Assembly (NCBI RefSeq): GCF_023276405.1
Contig: NZ_JALRMO010000001.1
Span: forward strand, 496,001 to 560,000
Direction of reading: 5' to 3'
Length of the DNA stretch: 64,000 bases
Origin: Paenibacillus hamazuiensis
GTDB taxonomy: Bacteria > Bacillota > Bacilli > Paenibacillales > NBRC-103111
In this document: positions 17,032-26,424 of the stretch, one piece after another
Position numbering within the stretch: position 1 is the first letter of the stretch
Layout of the letters: each line of letters starts with the position of its first letter
Position numbers and translations under genes: made by a program
The notes under the pieces: generated by a model
Told to the model about the DNA's origin: nothing
Databases searched by the model: none
What the model saw: the letters and a program-made list of their open reading frames with translations, nothing else

Positions 17032-20000
17032 TTGGAAACGAAGCAATTTCATCATCCGGATGCGGAATATAGAATTCAGCCGTTCTGGTTTTGGAACGGA
17101 GATATGAACCCGGGGGAGATCGAACGGCAAATCGAGGAAATACATCAGAAGGGGGTCGGAGGTTTTTTCATCTGCCCCCGGCAGGGACTGCAGGTTCCTT
17201 ATTTGTCCGAATCCTGGTTCGATCGGGTAAAGGTCGCGATAGAGGCGGCGAAACGAAGAGGCATGGAGGTTTGGCTCTACGACGAATATCCGTATCCGAG
17301 CGGCATCGCCGGCGGAGAGGTGACCTTGCTGCATCCCGACGCCAAACATCAGACGCTCGTCAAGACCGAATCCCGGGTCAAAGGCGGAGAGAAAGTATGG
17401 CAGGAATTTGCTTGGGCAAAGGTGCTTTATGCCAAGGCGGTGCCGCTAACGGAGACCGGGGAGCGGAAGTGGGACGAGGCTGTCGACCTGAAGGACGCTA
17501 TCGGCAATCTGCAGGCCGATCCCGTTTTTCAGAAGACGGGCCTCACGACATATAACCAGAAGCGGTTTTTTACGTACCGCACGGTATTCCAACTGGACTG
17601 GGAAGCGCCCGGCGACGCGCCGGAGTGGGATATAGTCGTTTATCAGGAAAAAGAAGTGGACGATTTCAAATATTACGGAACGTTCGTCGATCCTTGCCAT
17701 AAGGAAGCGATGAAAACGTTCATCGAGCTGACGCATGAACGTTATGCGCGGCATATCGGCAGCGAGTTCGGGAAAACGGTCAAGGGCATGTTTACCGACG
17801 AAATCGGGCTGCTCGGCTCGATGCCATGGACGCCGAGGCTGGAGCCGTATTTTCAGGAGCGCTACGGCTACTCCATGATCGACAACCTGCCCGCGCTGTC
17901 GAATCCCGACTACAAGGATGCGGCGCGCATCCGCTATGACTACTACCAGGCGCTGCACGAGCTGCTGACGCAGTCCTATCATAAGCAGGTGTACGACTGG
18001 TGCGAGAAGCACGGCCTGAAGTATTTGGCGGAAGTGCCGTCGATCCGCATGACGACCCAGCGGTTCAGCCACATCCCGGGAGGAGACAGCGCGCACGAAA
18101 AGCTGGGACGCTCGCTGGACTGGATTTTGCGCAGGTATGCCTGCAGCTTCCGCGACAACCCGAAGATGACCAGCTCCATCGCCCGCCAGCTCGGGCGCAA
18201 ACGCAATGTGGACGAATGCTTTCACAGCGTGGGCTGGTCGATGAATATGCAGGACGCCAAATGGATGATCGACCGGATGGCGGCGCTGGGTACGAACTTC
18301 TACACGTTCCACGCTTTCTTTTATACGGTGGACGGGCTCACCCAGCACGATGCGCCGCCGTCGCAGTTTTATCAAAACCCGTACTGGCCGCATTTCCGCC
18401 GGCTCGGCGATTATACCGGCCGGATCAGCTATATGATGACCCAAGGCACGGCGGATATACGCATCGCGATGATCGACCCGACAACGACGTTCTGGACGCA
18501 TATGAGCAATCCGCTGCACCATTTCGACTATGGCGGCTCGGATCCGGCGGAAAAAGCGAAGCTGGAGCAGCTCAAGGACGACTGGCGCTCCCTCGGCGTC
18601 CATTTCCTGAAATCGCGCAGGGATTACGATCACCTGGATCCGGAGCTTCTGGCCGAAGCCGCCCTGAAAGACGGCAAGCTGGTCATCGGCAGCGCAGCGT
18701 ATTCGGTGATCGTGCTTCCTCCGATGACAAATTTGGAGCAAAAAGCTTGGGAATCGGTCAAACGGTTTCTTGACGCAGGCGGCACGGTGATCAGCTTCGG
18801 TCTCCTGCCGAGCGAGCGCATCGAGATCGGCAGCACGGCGCCGGATGAAGCGCCGGCCGTGTTCGGGCTGGAGCAGGCGCCGGACGCCTATTACTGGAGA
18901 GGCGAGCAGCCGCAAGCCTTCGAAGGGCGGCGGTTGTTCAAAGGCACGCAGTCCGCTTACTTTATCCCGCGCAAGGGCGGATCGGATGCAGCACAAGCGC
19001 TTGAGAGCGTGAACGCTGTTCTGGACGATACGCTGGTCCAGGCGGTTGTGCTGGATTTCGGCAAGGAATGCCGCTCGTTCCTGCTGCAAAGCCGCTATAT
19101 GTCGGACAGCGAGTACATGGTTTTCGCCAGCAACCAGGAGGGGGAAACGTGGAATGCCGGCATCACGCTGAGTCCTGCGGCGATTTGGCCGGAGGCTGAG
19201 CCGGGCGAAGAGCTGGAGGCGGAGCTGCTCGATCTGGAAAGCGGGGAAACCTCTCCGCTGCTGCTTGGACGCGAAGACGGCAGCGTGTCCGTCTCCCTGG
19301 AATTCGCCCCTTACGCTTCGCGAATGCTGCTGCTGCGCAGGAAGGCGCCGGGACAAGCTTCGGCCGAGACGATAAAGGCGGCAGCACCGGCTGAACCGCG
19401 TGTGAGTGTAAGCGCGGAAGGGCCGTGGCGGATGAAGGCGCTGAACCCGAACGCGCTGCGCTTCGAAAATTTCCGTTTGTCCATGGGAGAAACGGACGGC
19501 GAAGGCGAATGGGTGCAGGCCAAAACGTTCATCGATCAGTGCGCGGACCTCGCGGAAAGCCGGAAGCTGCCGGTGTCGTTCACGCAAATCTTCGGTACGC
19601 CGAAGAAAATGAAGCTCGCGTATCCGATTCCTTGCAAGTATAAGGCGCGCTTTTACGTAGAGACGGTTCCGGCTCAATGTGAGCTGCTGATGGATCAATC
19701 GGCGATCTCCGGCGACTGGAAGCTGGCGATCAACGGCAAGATTTACATGAAATCCGATTTGACGAAACGGATCGTTTACGATAATTCGAACGTGGTGTGC
19801 AACGTGAAGGAAAGCCTGATTCCGGGCTGGAACGAGCTAGTGATCGACGTTCTCGTCCGCGAAGATTGGGAAGGCGTTGTCGACGCGATATATTTGTACG
19901 GCAGCTTCGGCGTCCGGTTCGGCCAGGATGCAAGCCCGATGCTGACCGAGCCGCCGGCATCGGCGGAGTCTCTCGCCACAGGCAGCTATTACCCCGGCTA

Positions 20001-20295
20001 CCCGTACTTCGCGGGTACATGGTCTTTTACCCGCACGATCGATCGGGCGGAGCTGCCGGCGGCGGGCCGGTTTGAGCTGATCATCGGAGATTGGGACGTT
20101 CACGACCTGGTTGAAGTGCTCGTGAACGGTCGGTCCTTGGGAATACGGCCATGGTCCCCCTACGTATGGGAAGGCGATGCGGCCTGGCTGAAGGAAGGCG
20201 CGAACGAGCTTGAAGTGCGCGTGACCGGAACGCTCATCGGGCTGCTGGAAGGTAAATATTTCGACTATGCGCAGCACCGCGTCGAACAAGTGTGA
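17032..20295 (+). CDS. GH106-like glycoside hydrolase (probable alpha-L-rhamnosidase)
   Basis: A 1087-residue enzyme that should remove rhamnose from a polysaccharide fragment. The N-terminus matches the GH106/PF17132 type: YRIQPFWFWNGDMNPGEIER, then GVGGFFICPRQGL, YLSESWFDRVKVAIEAAKRR and GMEVWLYDEYPYPSGIAGG within the first 105 residues. A TIM-barrel body carries DEIGLL near 260 and the GWSMNMQDAKWM region near 400. The last 200 residues form a galactose-binding-like sandwich (WKLAINGKIY, LIIGDWDVHDLVEVLVNGRSL). There is no signal peptide, so it probably acts in the cytoplasm on imported material. The start is TTG 17032 behind GGGGAGGGA. Two permease genes follow within 19 bp as one operon. 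Some GH106-like proteins have other substrates. Confidence 0.8.
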   Translation: METKQFHHPDAEYRIQPFWFWNGDMNPGEIERQIEEIHQKGVGGFFICPRQGLQVPYLSESWFDRVKVAIEAAKRRGMEVWLYDEYPYPSGIAGGEVTLLHPDAKHQTLVKTESRVKGGEKVWQEFAWAKVLYAKAVPLTETGERKWDEAVDLKDAIGNLQADPVFQKTGLTTYNQKRFFTYRTVFQLDWEAPGDAPEWDIVVYQEKEVDDFKYYGTFVDPCHKEAMKTFIELTHERYARHIGSEFGKTVKGMFTDEIGLLGSMPWTPRLEPYFQERYGYSMIDNLPALSNPDYKDAARIRYDYYQALHELLTQSYHKQVYDWCEKHGLKYLAEVPSIRMTTQRFSHIPGGDSAHEKLGRSLDWILRRYACSFRDNPKMTSSIARQLGRKRNVDECFHSVGWSMNMQDAKWMIDRMAALGTNFYTFHAFFYTVDGLTQHDAPPSQFYQNPYWPHFRRLGDYTGRISYMMTQGTADIRIAMIDPTTTFWTHMSNPLHHFDYGGSDPAEKAKLEQLKDDWRSLGVHFLKSRRDYDHLDPELLAEAALKDGKLVIGSAAYSVIVLPPMTNLEQKAWESVKRFLDAGGTVISFGLLPSERIEIGSTAPDEAPAVFGLEQAPDAYYWRGEQPQAFEGRRLFKGTQSAYFIPRKGGSDAAQALESVNAVLDDTLVQAVVLDFGKECRSFLLQSRYMSDSEYMVFASNQEGETWNAGITLSPAAIWPEAEPGEELEAELLDLESGETSPLLLGREDGSVSVSLEFAPYASRMLLLRRKAPGQASAETIKAAAPAEPRVSVSAEGPWRMKALNPNALRFENFRLSMGETDGEGEWVQAKTFIDQCADLAESRKLPVSFTQIFGTPKKMKLAYPIPCKYKARFYVETVPAQCELLMDQSAISGDWKLAINGKIYMKSDLTKRIVYDNSNVVCNVKESLIPGWNELVIDVLVREDWEGVVDAIYLYGSFGVRFGQDASPMLTEPPASAESLATGSYYPGYPYFAGTWSFTRTIDRAELPAAGRFELIIGDWDVHDLVEVLVNGRSLGIRPWSPYVWEGDAAWLKEGANELEVRVTGTLIGLLEGKYFDYAQHRVEQV

Positions 20296-20314
20296 ACAAG
20301 AAAGGAGAATCGCT

Positions 20315-21292
20315 ATGGAGCAAGCAGAAAAGTCCCCGGTTGCGCTCATTCCGGAAAGACCCGCTTCCAGATCGGAGAAACGAAAGCAGGGCCGGTTGCG
20401 GAAGGAAATCGTCAAGAACCGTTACCTGTATCTTCTCGCATTGCCAGGATTATTATTCTTCCTGATTTTTAAATATATTCCGATGGCGGGCATTATTATC
20501 GCATTTCAAAACTATTCGCCGTTTAAAGGCGTTCTTCACAGTCCATGGGTCGGCCTCGATCATTTCGAGCGGTTTTTCTCGAATCCCGACTTCCTGATGC
20601 TGTTCCGCAATACGATGGGGATCAACGTGCTGAATCTGATTTTGTTTTTTCCGCTCCCGATTTTTATTGCGGTTTTTCTGAACGAGCTGAGAAGCGAGCT
20701 GTACAAGAAGTTCATTCAAACGGTCATCTATATGCCCCACTTCTTGTCGTGGGTTATCATTGCGGGCTTGACCTTCCTGCTGTTCTCCAAAGGAGACGGG
20801 CTCGTCAATAAAGTGATCGAATCGTTCGGCGGCGAAAAAATCGACGTCCTGACGGATCCGAACTCGTTCTGGATGATGATTGTCGTTCAATCGATCTGGA
20901 AAGAAGCCGGCTGGGGCACGATCATCTTCCTCGCAGCCATCGCGAGCGTCGACCCCGGGTTGTACGAAGCGGCGCGCATGGACGGGGCGGGCAGACTGCG
21001 GCAAATATGGCACGTTACGCTTCCGGCGATCCGCAGCGTCATCGTCGTTATGCTGATTCTCCGTCTCGGCCATATGATGGACGTCGGCTTCGAGCAAATT
21101 TTCCTGATGTACAACGGTGCGGTATCGCAAGTGGCGGAGGTGTTCGATACGTACGTGTATACGGTCGGCATCAAGCAAGGGCAGTTCAGCTACAGTACGG
21201 CAGCCGGGCTGTTCAAATCGGTGGTCGGTCTGATCCTGGTCGTCGTGTCGAACAAATTGGCGAAAAAAATGGGCGAAGAAGGCGTCTATTAA
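20315..21292 (+). CDS. CUT1 sugar ABC permease, MalF/LplB type
   Basis: A 325-residue membrane permease. ATG 20315 is chosen because AAAGGAG sits 8 bases upstream; an in-frame start at 20267 would overlap the GH106 gene by 29 bases. A charged N-terminal tail of about 40 residues precedes the first helix (YLYLLALPGLLFFLIFKYIP). The EAA loop is EAARMDGAGRLRQIWHVTLP near residue 218, and the ending SNKLAKKMGEEGVY is typical. It pairs with the next gene, 13 bp downstream. By analogy with the Bacillus Ytc/Yte transporters beside GH105 enzymes, it imports rhamnogalacturonan-type oligosaccharides; that is inference. Confidence 0.95.
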   Translation: MEQAEKSPVALIPERPASRSEKRKQGRLRKEIVKNRYLYLLALPGLLFFLIFKYIPMAGIIIAFQNYSPFKGVLHSPWVGLDHFERFFSNPDFLMLFRNTMGINVLNLILFFPLPIFIAVFLNELRSELYKKFIQTVIYMPHFLSWVIIAGLTFLLFSKGDGLVNKVIESFGGEKIDVLTDPNSFWMMIVVQSIWKEAGWGTIIFLAAIASVDPGLYEAARMDGAGRLRQIWHVTLPAIRSVIVVMLILRLGHMMDVGFEQIFLMYNGAVSQVAEVFDTYVYTVGIKQGQFSYSTAAGLFKSVVGLILVVVSNKLAKKMGEEGVY

Positions 21293-21305
21293 AGGAGGAT
21301 CCGGT

Positions 21306-22172
21306 ATGAAAAAGAGTGCCAGCGACCGCGTCTTTGACGCCGTCAATATAACGATACTCGGGCTCGTGGCCCTGCTGACGTTTTTCCCGATTTATTACGT
21401 ATTCGTCGTTTCGTTCACCGATCCGATAGAATATATGCAGAAGAAATTCATCCTGTTCCCGCAGCATTGGTCCCTTGCATCTTACGACTACCTGCTCGGA
21501 ACGAAAACGTTTTTGCGCTCCATCGGTAACAGCGCGTATTTGGCCATTGTCGGTACGGCGCTCAGCCTTATCGTCACCGCCGCATTGGCTTACGCGGTTT
21601 CGCGCAGACGACTGCCCGGCAGAAACATGTTTTCGCTGCTGATTTTGCTGACGATTTTGTTCAGCCCGGGCATTATCCCGAACTACCTGCTTATCCGCGA
21701 CATGAATCTGATCAACAACATGTGGTCGCTGATTTTGCCGGCACTGGCCAGCGGCTGGAACGTCATCCTCATGCGGAGTTTCTTCTCCAGCATCCCGACG
21801 GAACTGGAAGAGGCGGCATCCATCGACGGCTGCAACGACATCACGACGTTTATCCGCATCATCCTGCCGCTTTCGCTGCCGTCCTTGGCCGCATTCGGCC
21901 TGTTCTACGCGGTAGGCTATTGGAACTCGTACTTCTCCGCCTTGATTTACTTGAACGATCCGCAGAAATGGCCGATCCAGGTGCTGCTCAACAACATGCT
22001 GCAAAACGCGCAGAACAGCGACCTCGGGCAGGATGCGTTCGTGGCGGCGCCGCCGGCGGAAACGCTCAAGATGGCTGCGGTTGTCGTAGCGACGCTTCCG
22101 ATTTTGTTCGTATACCCGTTCCTGCAAAAGCATTTTGCCAAAGGTTCTATGGTCGGCTCCGTAAAAGGCTGA
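21306..22172 (+). CDS. CUT1 sugar ABC permease, MalG/LplC type
   Basis: A 288-residue membrane permease with six helices, partner of the preceding gene. Start ATG 21306 follows AAAGGAGG. The EAA loop reads EAASIDGCNDITTFIRIILP at about residues 166-185, with a cysteine where glycine-alanine/serine is usual, and the ending FAKGSMVGSVKG is the LplC-type signature. A hairpin closes the operon just after it; the binding lipoprotein of the system is probably the separate gene at 24803, beyond the regulator at 22293. The ATPase is not encoded in the window. Confidence 0.95.
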   Translation: MKKSASDRVFDAVNITILGLVALLTFFPIYYVFVVSFTDPIEYMQKKFILFPQHWSLASYDYLLGTKTFLRSIGNSAYLAIVGTALSLIVTAALAYAVSRRRLPGRNMFSLLILLTILFSPGIIPNYLLIRDMNLINNMWSLILPALASGWNVILMRSFFSSIPTELEEAASIDGCNDITTFIRIILPLSLPSLAAFGLFYAVGYWNSYFSALIYLNDPQKWPIQVLLNNMLQNAQNSDLGQDAFVAAPPAETLKMAAVVVATLPILFVYPFLQKHFAKGSMVGSVKG

Positions 22173-22197
22173 CGTTTTGCCTCATAGATACCCCTTG

Positions 22198-22240
22198 CAA
22201 ACGATTTCGGCGGATAATTCCATCGAAATCGTTTTGCTGT
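22198..22240 (+). terminator. Hairpin after permease pair
   Basis: Stem CAAACGATTTCG (22198-22209) / CGAAATCGTTTTG (22224-22236), one base bulged, partly T-rich at its 3' end. It separates the GH106-permease operon from the AraC sensor gene. Confidence 0.65.
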
Positions 22241-22251
22241 TGGTATATAAT
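22223..22251 (+). promoter_or_regulatory. Promoter of membrane AraC regulator
   Basis: TCGAAA (22223-22228), 17-bp spacer, perfect TATAAT (22246-22251), 41 bp before ATG 22293. The -35 overlaps the terminator stem. Confidence 0.5.
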
Positions 22252-22292
22252 AGACGGGACTATAGATCGTTTGGCATGGAAGGTGAGCCGGG

Positions 22293-24602
22293 ATGCGCAT
22301 ACGGAGAGGGAGTTTTTATCGGAACAGTCTGGTTATTATGATGCTGATCGCATCCATTCCCGGGATCATTATGGGACTTGTTACTTATTGGACCGTGACC
22401 GGAAAAATCGAAGCGGAGCTGCAGCGCGTGCAGCACAACAAAGTGGTTCAGCAGGAAAAAAATCTGGAGGATCAATTTGCCAATTTGGAGATGACGTTCT
22501 CGCATTGGGCGTTTGATCCCGCGCTGGGCGTAAAAATCAAAAATTTGAATTTCGCCAAGGATTACGACGAAATCTCCGAGCTGTACAAAACCTTGATGGT
22601 CATTGAAGGATCCAGCTCGCTGATCGAGAAAGCGGAGGTTTATTTATCGTCTCCCCGGCCGGTCGTCATCAATAAGGAAGGATACAAGTACCAGGACGAT
22701 CCGGACAGCGTTCGGCAATTTGGAGATATGATGAAGCGAAGCAAGTCGATATTCTGGACGGACGCTTCGAAGGTGCCCAGCTACAAAGGCGGGGCTCAAG
22801 GTACGACGCTGTCGCTCGTCAACAAGCTGCCGGGAGGCCCGACGGATCAGCCTTACGGACTGCTCGTCGCCACGCTGAATAAGGATAAGCTTCAGCAGCA
22901 GTTAAAAAGCCTCAACCCGCTGGACGAGGGCTCCAATTTGCTGTTCAGCACGGACGGACAATGGGAAATATCGGCGAGCGGGGCCAAGACGGAGCTCGAT
23001 CTGGCGCTGGAATCGGAATTCCGCCAACGCGGCACGCAAAGCGATTCCTTTTTGTTTACGTACAAGAATGCGGTTTATGCCGTATCGGTCAGCGAGTTTA
23101 CCCGGCTGGGCATGTCCTGGGTATTTCTTTCCGCCGCCCCGCTTTCCAGCATAACATCGCCCGTGCTGCTCATTTCCAAAGTCATTCTTTTCGTCAGCCT
23201 GGGCGGCCTGGTGCTGGCTTTTGTGCTCTCCTGGTTCGGCTCGAGGCGCATATATTCGCCTCTGGAGCGTTTATACCGCAAGCTGAGCGGCGATTCGGTC
23301 AGGGAACAACACCGGGACGAGTTTGAATGGATCGAGATGAAATGGGATACGTTGTCCAAGGAAAGCGAAAATCTCAAGAGCCAATTGGACCTGCAGCTGC
23401 CCTTGGTTCGGGAAGGCTTTCTCATGCAGCTCGTGCAGGGGTATTTATTCTCCTTGAGCGAGCTGGAGGTGAAAGCCCGGCTGAAGCAATTCGGCCTGGA
23501 TATCGAAGGCAAGCAAATAGGCGCGATGTTCGTGCAGGTTCGCGGGCTCAGCGGAGAGGATGCGCGCTTTACTCAAGGGGACGAGGAGCTGGTCGCATTT
23601 GCGGCGGGCAACATCGCCAAGGAGCTCAGCGAGAATATGAGCGTGCGCTGCGAAACGCTGAATTTTCACGACTTGTCGCTCGGCTTGTTCCTGACTTTGC
23701 CCGAGGAATGGAGTCCGAACCAGTGCAAGGAAATGATGCGGGCGTTCGGGGACGAAATGATAATGATCGTCGAAAATATCTTGAAGCTGCATGCCGTGGT
23801 CGTCATGGGCAATACGACATCGCAGCTCAGCCGGGTGCCTTATTTGTTCGAAGAAACCCGTCAGCTTCTGAGTTACAGCGATCTGAAAAACGAAAATACG
23901 CTGATCGACGTTTCCCAGCTTAATCGGACGGCGACGCAGCTCGAGTTTCCTTATAATTTCCTGCTGGAGAAAGAAATTATTCATGCGATCCGCATCGGAT
24001 CGGAGGAGGAGTCCGTTCGGCTGGTTCGCCAGTTTATGGAGGAGCTTACCGCCGTAGGGCTGAAGAAGTTAGTTATCCAACAGGGAATAAACCAGCTTCT
24101 CGGCAGTATCCAGCACGCGATGCTGCAGTCGGGCGTCAACCCGATCAACCTGTTTGAAGGAGCGAATTTGTTTCAAGAGCTGAGCCAGCTGCATGAACCG
24201 GACGAGATGCTGCGCTGGCTGGAGACGCGCGTTGTCGCTTCCTACTTGCAGGAGATGGCAAGCAAGCAGGATTTCTCCATCAAACAGCATGTCGAGAACG
24301 TCCTGCTGTACATTCAGGAAAATTACCGGACCAACTTGTCTCTGGAATCGTGTGCCGATCAATTCGGATTGAGTCCTTATACGCTCAGCCGGGCGATCAA
24401 ACAGGTAACGGGCATTAATTTTATCGATTATTTGACAAACTTGCGCCTCGGACAGGCAAAGGAATTGCTTCGTACGACGACGATGAAAATCAACGAAATC
24501 GCCGATCAGGTAGGTTACCAGCAAACGTATTTCAACCGGATTTTCAAGAAAGCCGAAGGGGTTTCTCCAAGTCAATACAGGGAGAGGTACCAGAAGGATT
24601 AA
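22293..24602 (+). CDS. Membrane-anchored AraC-family sensor-regulator
   Basis: A 769-residue one-component regulator. The N-terminus carries a transmembrane helix at about residues 10-32, then an extracytoplasmic sensor domain of about 250 residues and a second helix near 290-315 (VILFVSLGGLVLAFVLSWFG). A cytoplasmic coupling region follows (KLSGDSVREQHRDEFEWIEM), and the last 100 residues form an AraC double helix-turn-helix (LSLESCADQFGLSPYTLSRA and INEIADQVGYQQTYFNRIF). No receiver or kinase motifs are present, so sensing and DNA binding are in one chain. It sits between the permease pair and the binding lipoprotein and has its own promoter. The likely role is induction of this uptake/degradation locus by an extracellular oligosaccharide. 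Confidence 0.92.
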   Translation: MRIRRGSFYRNSLVIMMLIASIPGIIMGLVTYWTVTGKIEAELQRVQHNKVVQQEKNLEDQFANLEMTFSHWAFDPALGVKIKNLNFAKDYDEISELYKTLMVIEGSSSLIEKAEVYLSSPRPVVINKEGYKYQDDPDSVRQFGDMMKRSKSIFWTDASKVPSYKGGAQGTTLSLVNKLPGGPTDQPYGLLVATLNKDKLQQQLKSLNPLDEGSNLLFSTDGQWEISASGAKTELDLALESEFRQRGTQSDSFLFTYKNAVYAVSVSEFTRLGMSWVFLSAAPLSSITSPVLLISKVILFVSLGGLVLAFVLSWFGSRRIYSPLERLYRKLSGDSVREQHRDEFEWIEMKWDTLSKESENLKSQLDLQLPLVREGFLMQLVQGYLFSLSELEVKARLKQFGLDIEGKQIGAMFVQVRGLSGEDARFTQGDEELVAFAAGNIAKELSENMSVRCETLNFHDLSLGLFLTLPEEWSPNQCKEMMRAFGDEMIMIVENILKLHAVVVMGNTTSQLSRVPYLFEETRQLLSYSDLKNENTLIDVSQLNRTATQLEFPYNFLLEKEIIHAIRIGSEEESVRLVRQFMEELTAVGLKKLVIQQGINQLLGSIQHAMLQSGVNPINLFEGANLFQELSQLHEPDEMLRWLETRVVASYLQEMASKQDFSIKQHVENVLLYIQENYRTNLSLESCADQFGLSPYTLSRAIKQVTGINFIDYLTNLRLGQAKELLRTTTMKINEIADQVGYQQTYFNRIFKKAEGVSPSQYRERYQKD

Positions 24603-24624
24603 TTTTGCTATAGATGCGAATTTA

Positions 24625-24648
24625 AGCCGCCGCAGCGGCTTTTTTTCA
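24625..24648 (+). terminator. Intrinsic terminator after AraC sensor gene
   Basis: Stem AGCCGC (24625-24630) / GCGGCT (24635-24640), tetraloop CGCA, then TTTTTTC. The next 150 bp up to 24803 show no assignable gene; they should hold the promoter of the lipoprotein gene. Confidence 0.88.
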
Positions 24649-24802
24649 TCCTCTGCAAGGATTGATTACTGTGCAACAAAGGATAAGACGCCGATTTATC
24701 GGGGCTGCAAAAAAGTTTGGTTGCCGGGAAGAACGCTATCCCGTACGATGTGAATCACGGTAGCAACCGACCATCAAAACAGTATAAGGGGATGTACATG
24801 AG

Positions 24803-26350
24803 ATGACTTCCAACGTCAAAAAGAAAGCGCTGCTCGGTTTGGCGGCGACGCTGATTGCGACCTCCGCGCTGACGGCGTGCGGCTCCGGTAAAACGGACGG
24901 CGGATCGTCGCAGGCGGCCGGCAGCAATGCGCCTCTGGATGTAAGCATTATGACGATTTTGCTGAGCGCCAATCCGCCGGCGAACGACAATGCGATCAAG
25001 CAGAAAATTGAACAAGCGGTCAATGCGAAGATGAACATTCAATGGGTATCCGCGAACAGCTATCCGGACAAATTGAACGTGACGCTGGCTTCCGGCGATA
25101 TTCCCGATCTGATCTACATTCCGGATCCGTTTACGTCCGTGTTCCGCAGCATGGTGCAGCAGGGCGCATTTTGGGATTTGACCGACTACATTAAAGACTA
25201 CCCGAACCTGAACAGCAAAATTGCGAAAACCGCATGGGATTTGACCAAGATGGACGACGGCAAAAATTACTCGATCCCGCGTCCGCGTCCGACGGAAGGC
25301 GACACGTATTTTATTTTCCGCAAAGATTGGATGGACAACCTGGGTCTGAAAGTGCCGACGACCACCGATGAATTGTACCAGGTGATCAAAGCGATGGCCG
25401 AAAACGATCCGGACAAAAACGGACAGAAGGACACCATCGGTTTTGCCGTGAATGCGACGAACGGAGAAAAGGCGTCCGATCCGTTCGGCCAACTGGAAAA
25501 CACGTTTGTCGGTGCCAACGGCGACTGGAAATGGACGGGCGACCAGATGGTGTACAAGTCGTTCCTCCCGGAGGAGCGCAAGGCGCTCGAATTTATGATC
25601 AAGCTGTATAACGAAAAGCTGATTCCGGAAGACTTCGCCGCCTTGAAAACAAGCCAGGTGAAAGATTTGGTGAAAACGAACAAGGCTGGCGTTTTGGTCG
25701 ATAAAACGGGTACCGTTTCCGAGTATTTGAACGATCTCAAGAAAATTGCTCCTAACGTCAAGGAAACCGACTTCTACCCGGCGACCAGCATCAACGGCTA
25801 CAACCCGAAAGGCCCCGGCTTCGCAGGCGTTCTGGCGATTCCGAAAACCGTCAAGGAAGACAAGATGAAGCGCATCCTGAAGATGATCGACACCTGGATG
25901 AATGACGATGTTTTCGCCATCCAGACGTACGGCATCGAAGGTGTGGACCATACGGTGAAAGACGGCGTCAAAGTGGTCGACTCGAAGAAGTTGTCCGACG
26001 ACGGCGGTCCGGACTTCAACCAAATCGTGTACGTTGCCGATCCATATGCGAGCACGGTGAAAAATTACTTCCAGAAGGATACGCAGGAGCTGTTCAAGAA
26101 AATTCAGGACGAGCGCGCCAAGACAAGCGTGGCGGATATGAGCATCGGCCTCTATTCCCCGACGGCGCTGCAGTACTTGCCGGAAATGCAGAAGAAAGTG
26201 CTGGACGAGAAGGTTAAAGTCATTCTCGGCAAAGAAACGCTCGCCCAATGGGACGAGTTCGTCGCCAAGATGAAAGCAGACCCGAACGTTGTGAAAATGA
26301 CGCAGGAAATGACGGACGCCTACAAAAAGCGTATTGCCGCCGCAAAATAA
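24803..26350 (+). CDS. LplA-type sugar-binding lipoprotein
   Basis: A 515-residue extracytoplasmic binding protein. The signal is MTSNVKKKALLGLAATLIAT followed by the lipobox LTAC near residue 26. The mature part begins after a short Ser/Gly linker with PLDVSIMTILLSANPP and contains ASGDIPDLIYIPDPF and RKDWMDNLGLKVPTTTDELY, characteristic of LplA/YtcQ-like proteins, and it has an EF-hand-like DPDKNGQKDTIG loop near residue 200 that often binds calcium in this class. It most likely serves the permeases at 20315-22172. A perfect hairpin follows its stop, before the GH105 gene, which may keep binding-protein mRNA in excess. Confidence 0.93.
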   Translation: MTSNVKKKALLGLAATLIATSALTACGSGKTDGGSSQAAGSNAPLDVSIMTILLSANPPANDNAIKQKIEQAVNAKMNIQWVSANSYPDKLNVTLASGDIPDLIYIPDPFTSVFRSMVQQGAFWDLTDYIKDYPNLNSKIAKTAWDLTKMDDGKNYSIPRPRPTEGDTYFIFRKDWMDNLGLKVPTTTDELYQVIKAMAENDPDKNGQKDTIGFAVNATNGEKASDPFGQLENTFVGANGDWKWTGDQMVYKSFLPEERKALEFMIKLYNEKLIPEDFAALKTSQVKDLVKTNKAGVLVDKTGTVSEYLNDLKKIAPNVKETDFYPATSINGYNPKGPGFAGVLAIPKTVKEDKMKRILKMIDTWMNDDVFAIQTYGIEGVDHTVKDGVKVVDSKKLSDDGGPDFNQIVYVADPYASTVKNYFQKDTQELFKKIQDERAKTSVADMSIGLYSPTALQYLPEMQKKVLDEKVKVILGKETLAQWDEFVAKMKADPNVVKMTQEMTDAYKKRIAAAK

Positions 26351-26365
26351 TGAGAGCTTAGAGGC

Positions 26366-26399
26366 AGACTCCCGCGCTTAAGGTGCGGGAGTCTTTATC
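26366..26399 (+). terminator. Hairpin between lipoprotein and GH105 genes
   Basis: A perfect 10-bp stem AGACTCCCGC (26366-26375) / GCGGGAGTCT (26385-26394) with a 9-base loop and a short T-rich tail TTATCT. The weak tail and the lack of a clear promoter before the GH105 gene suggest partial read-through. A GTG at 26383 in the loop is rejected as a start for the next gene. Confidence 0.75.
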
Positions 26400-26424
26400 T
26401 TCCGAAGGAGAGGAACGAGGGGTT

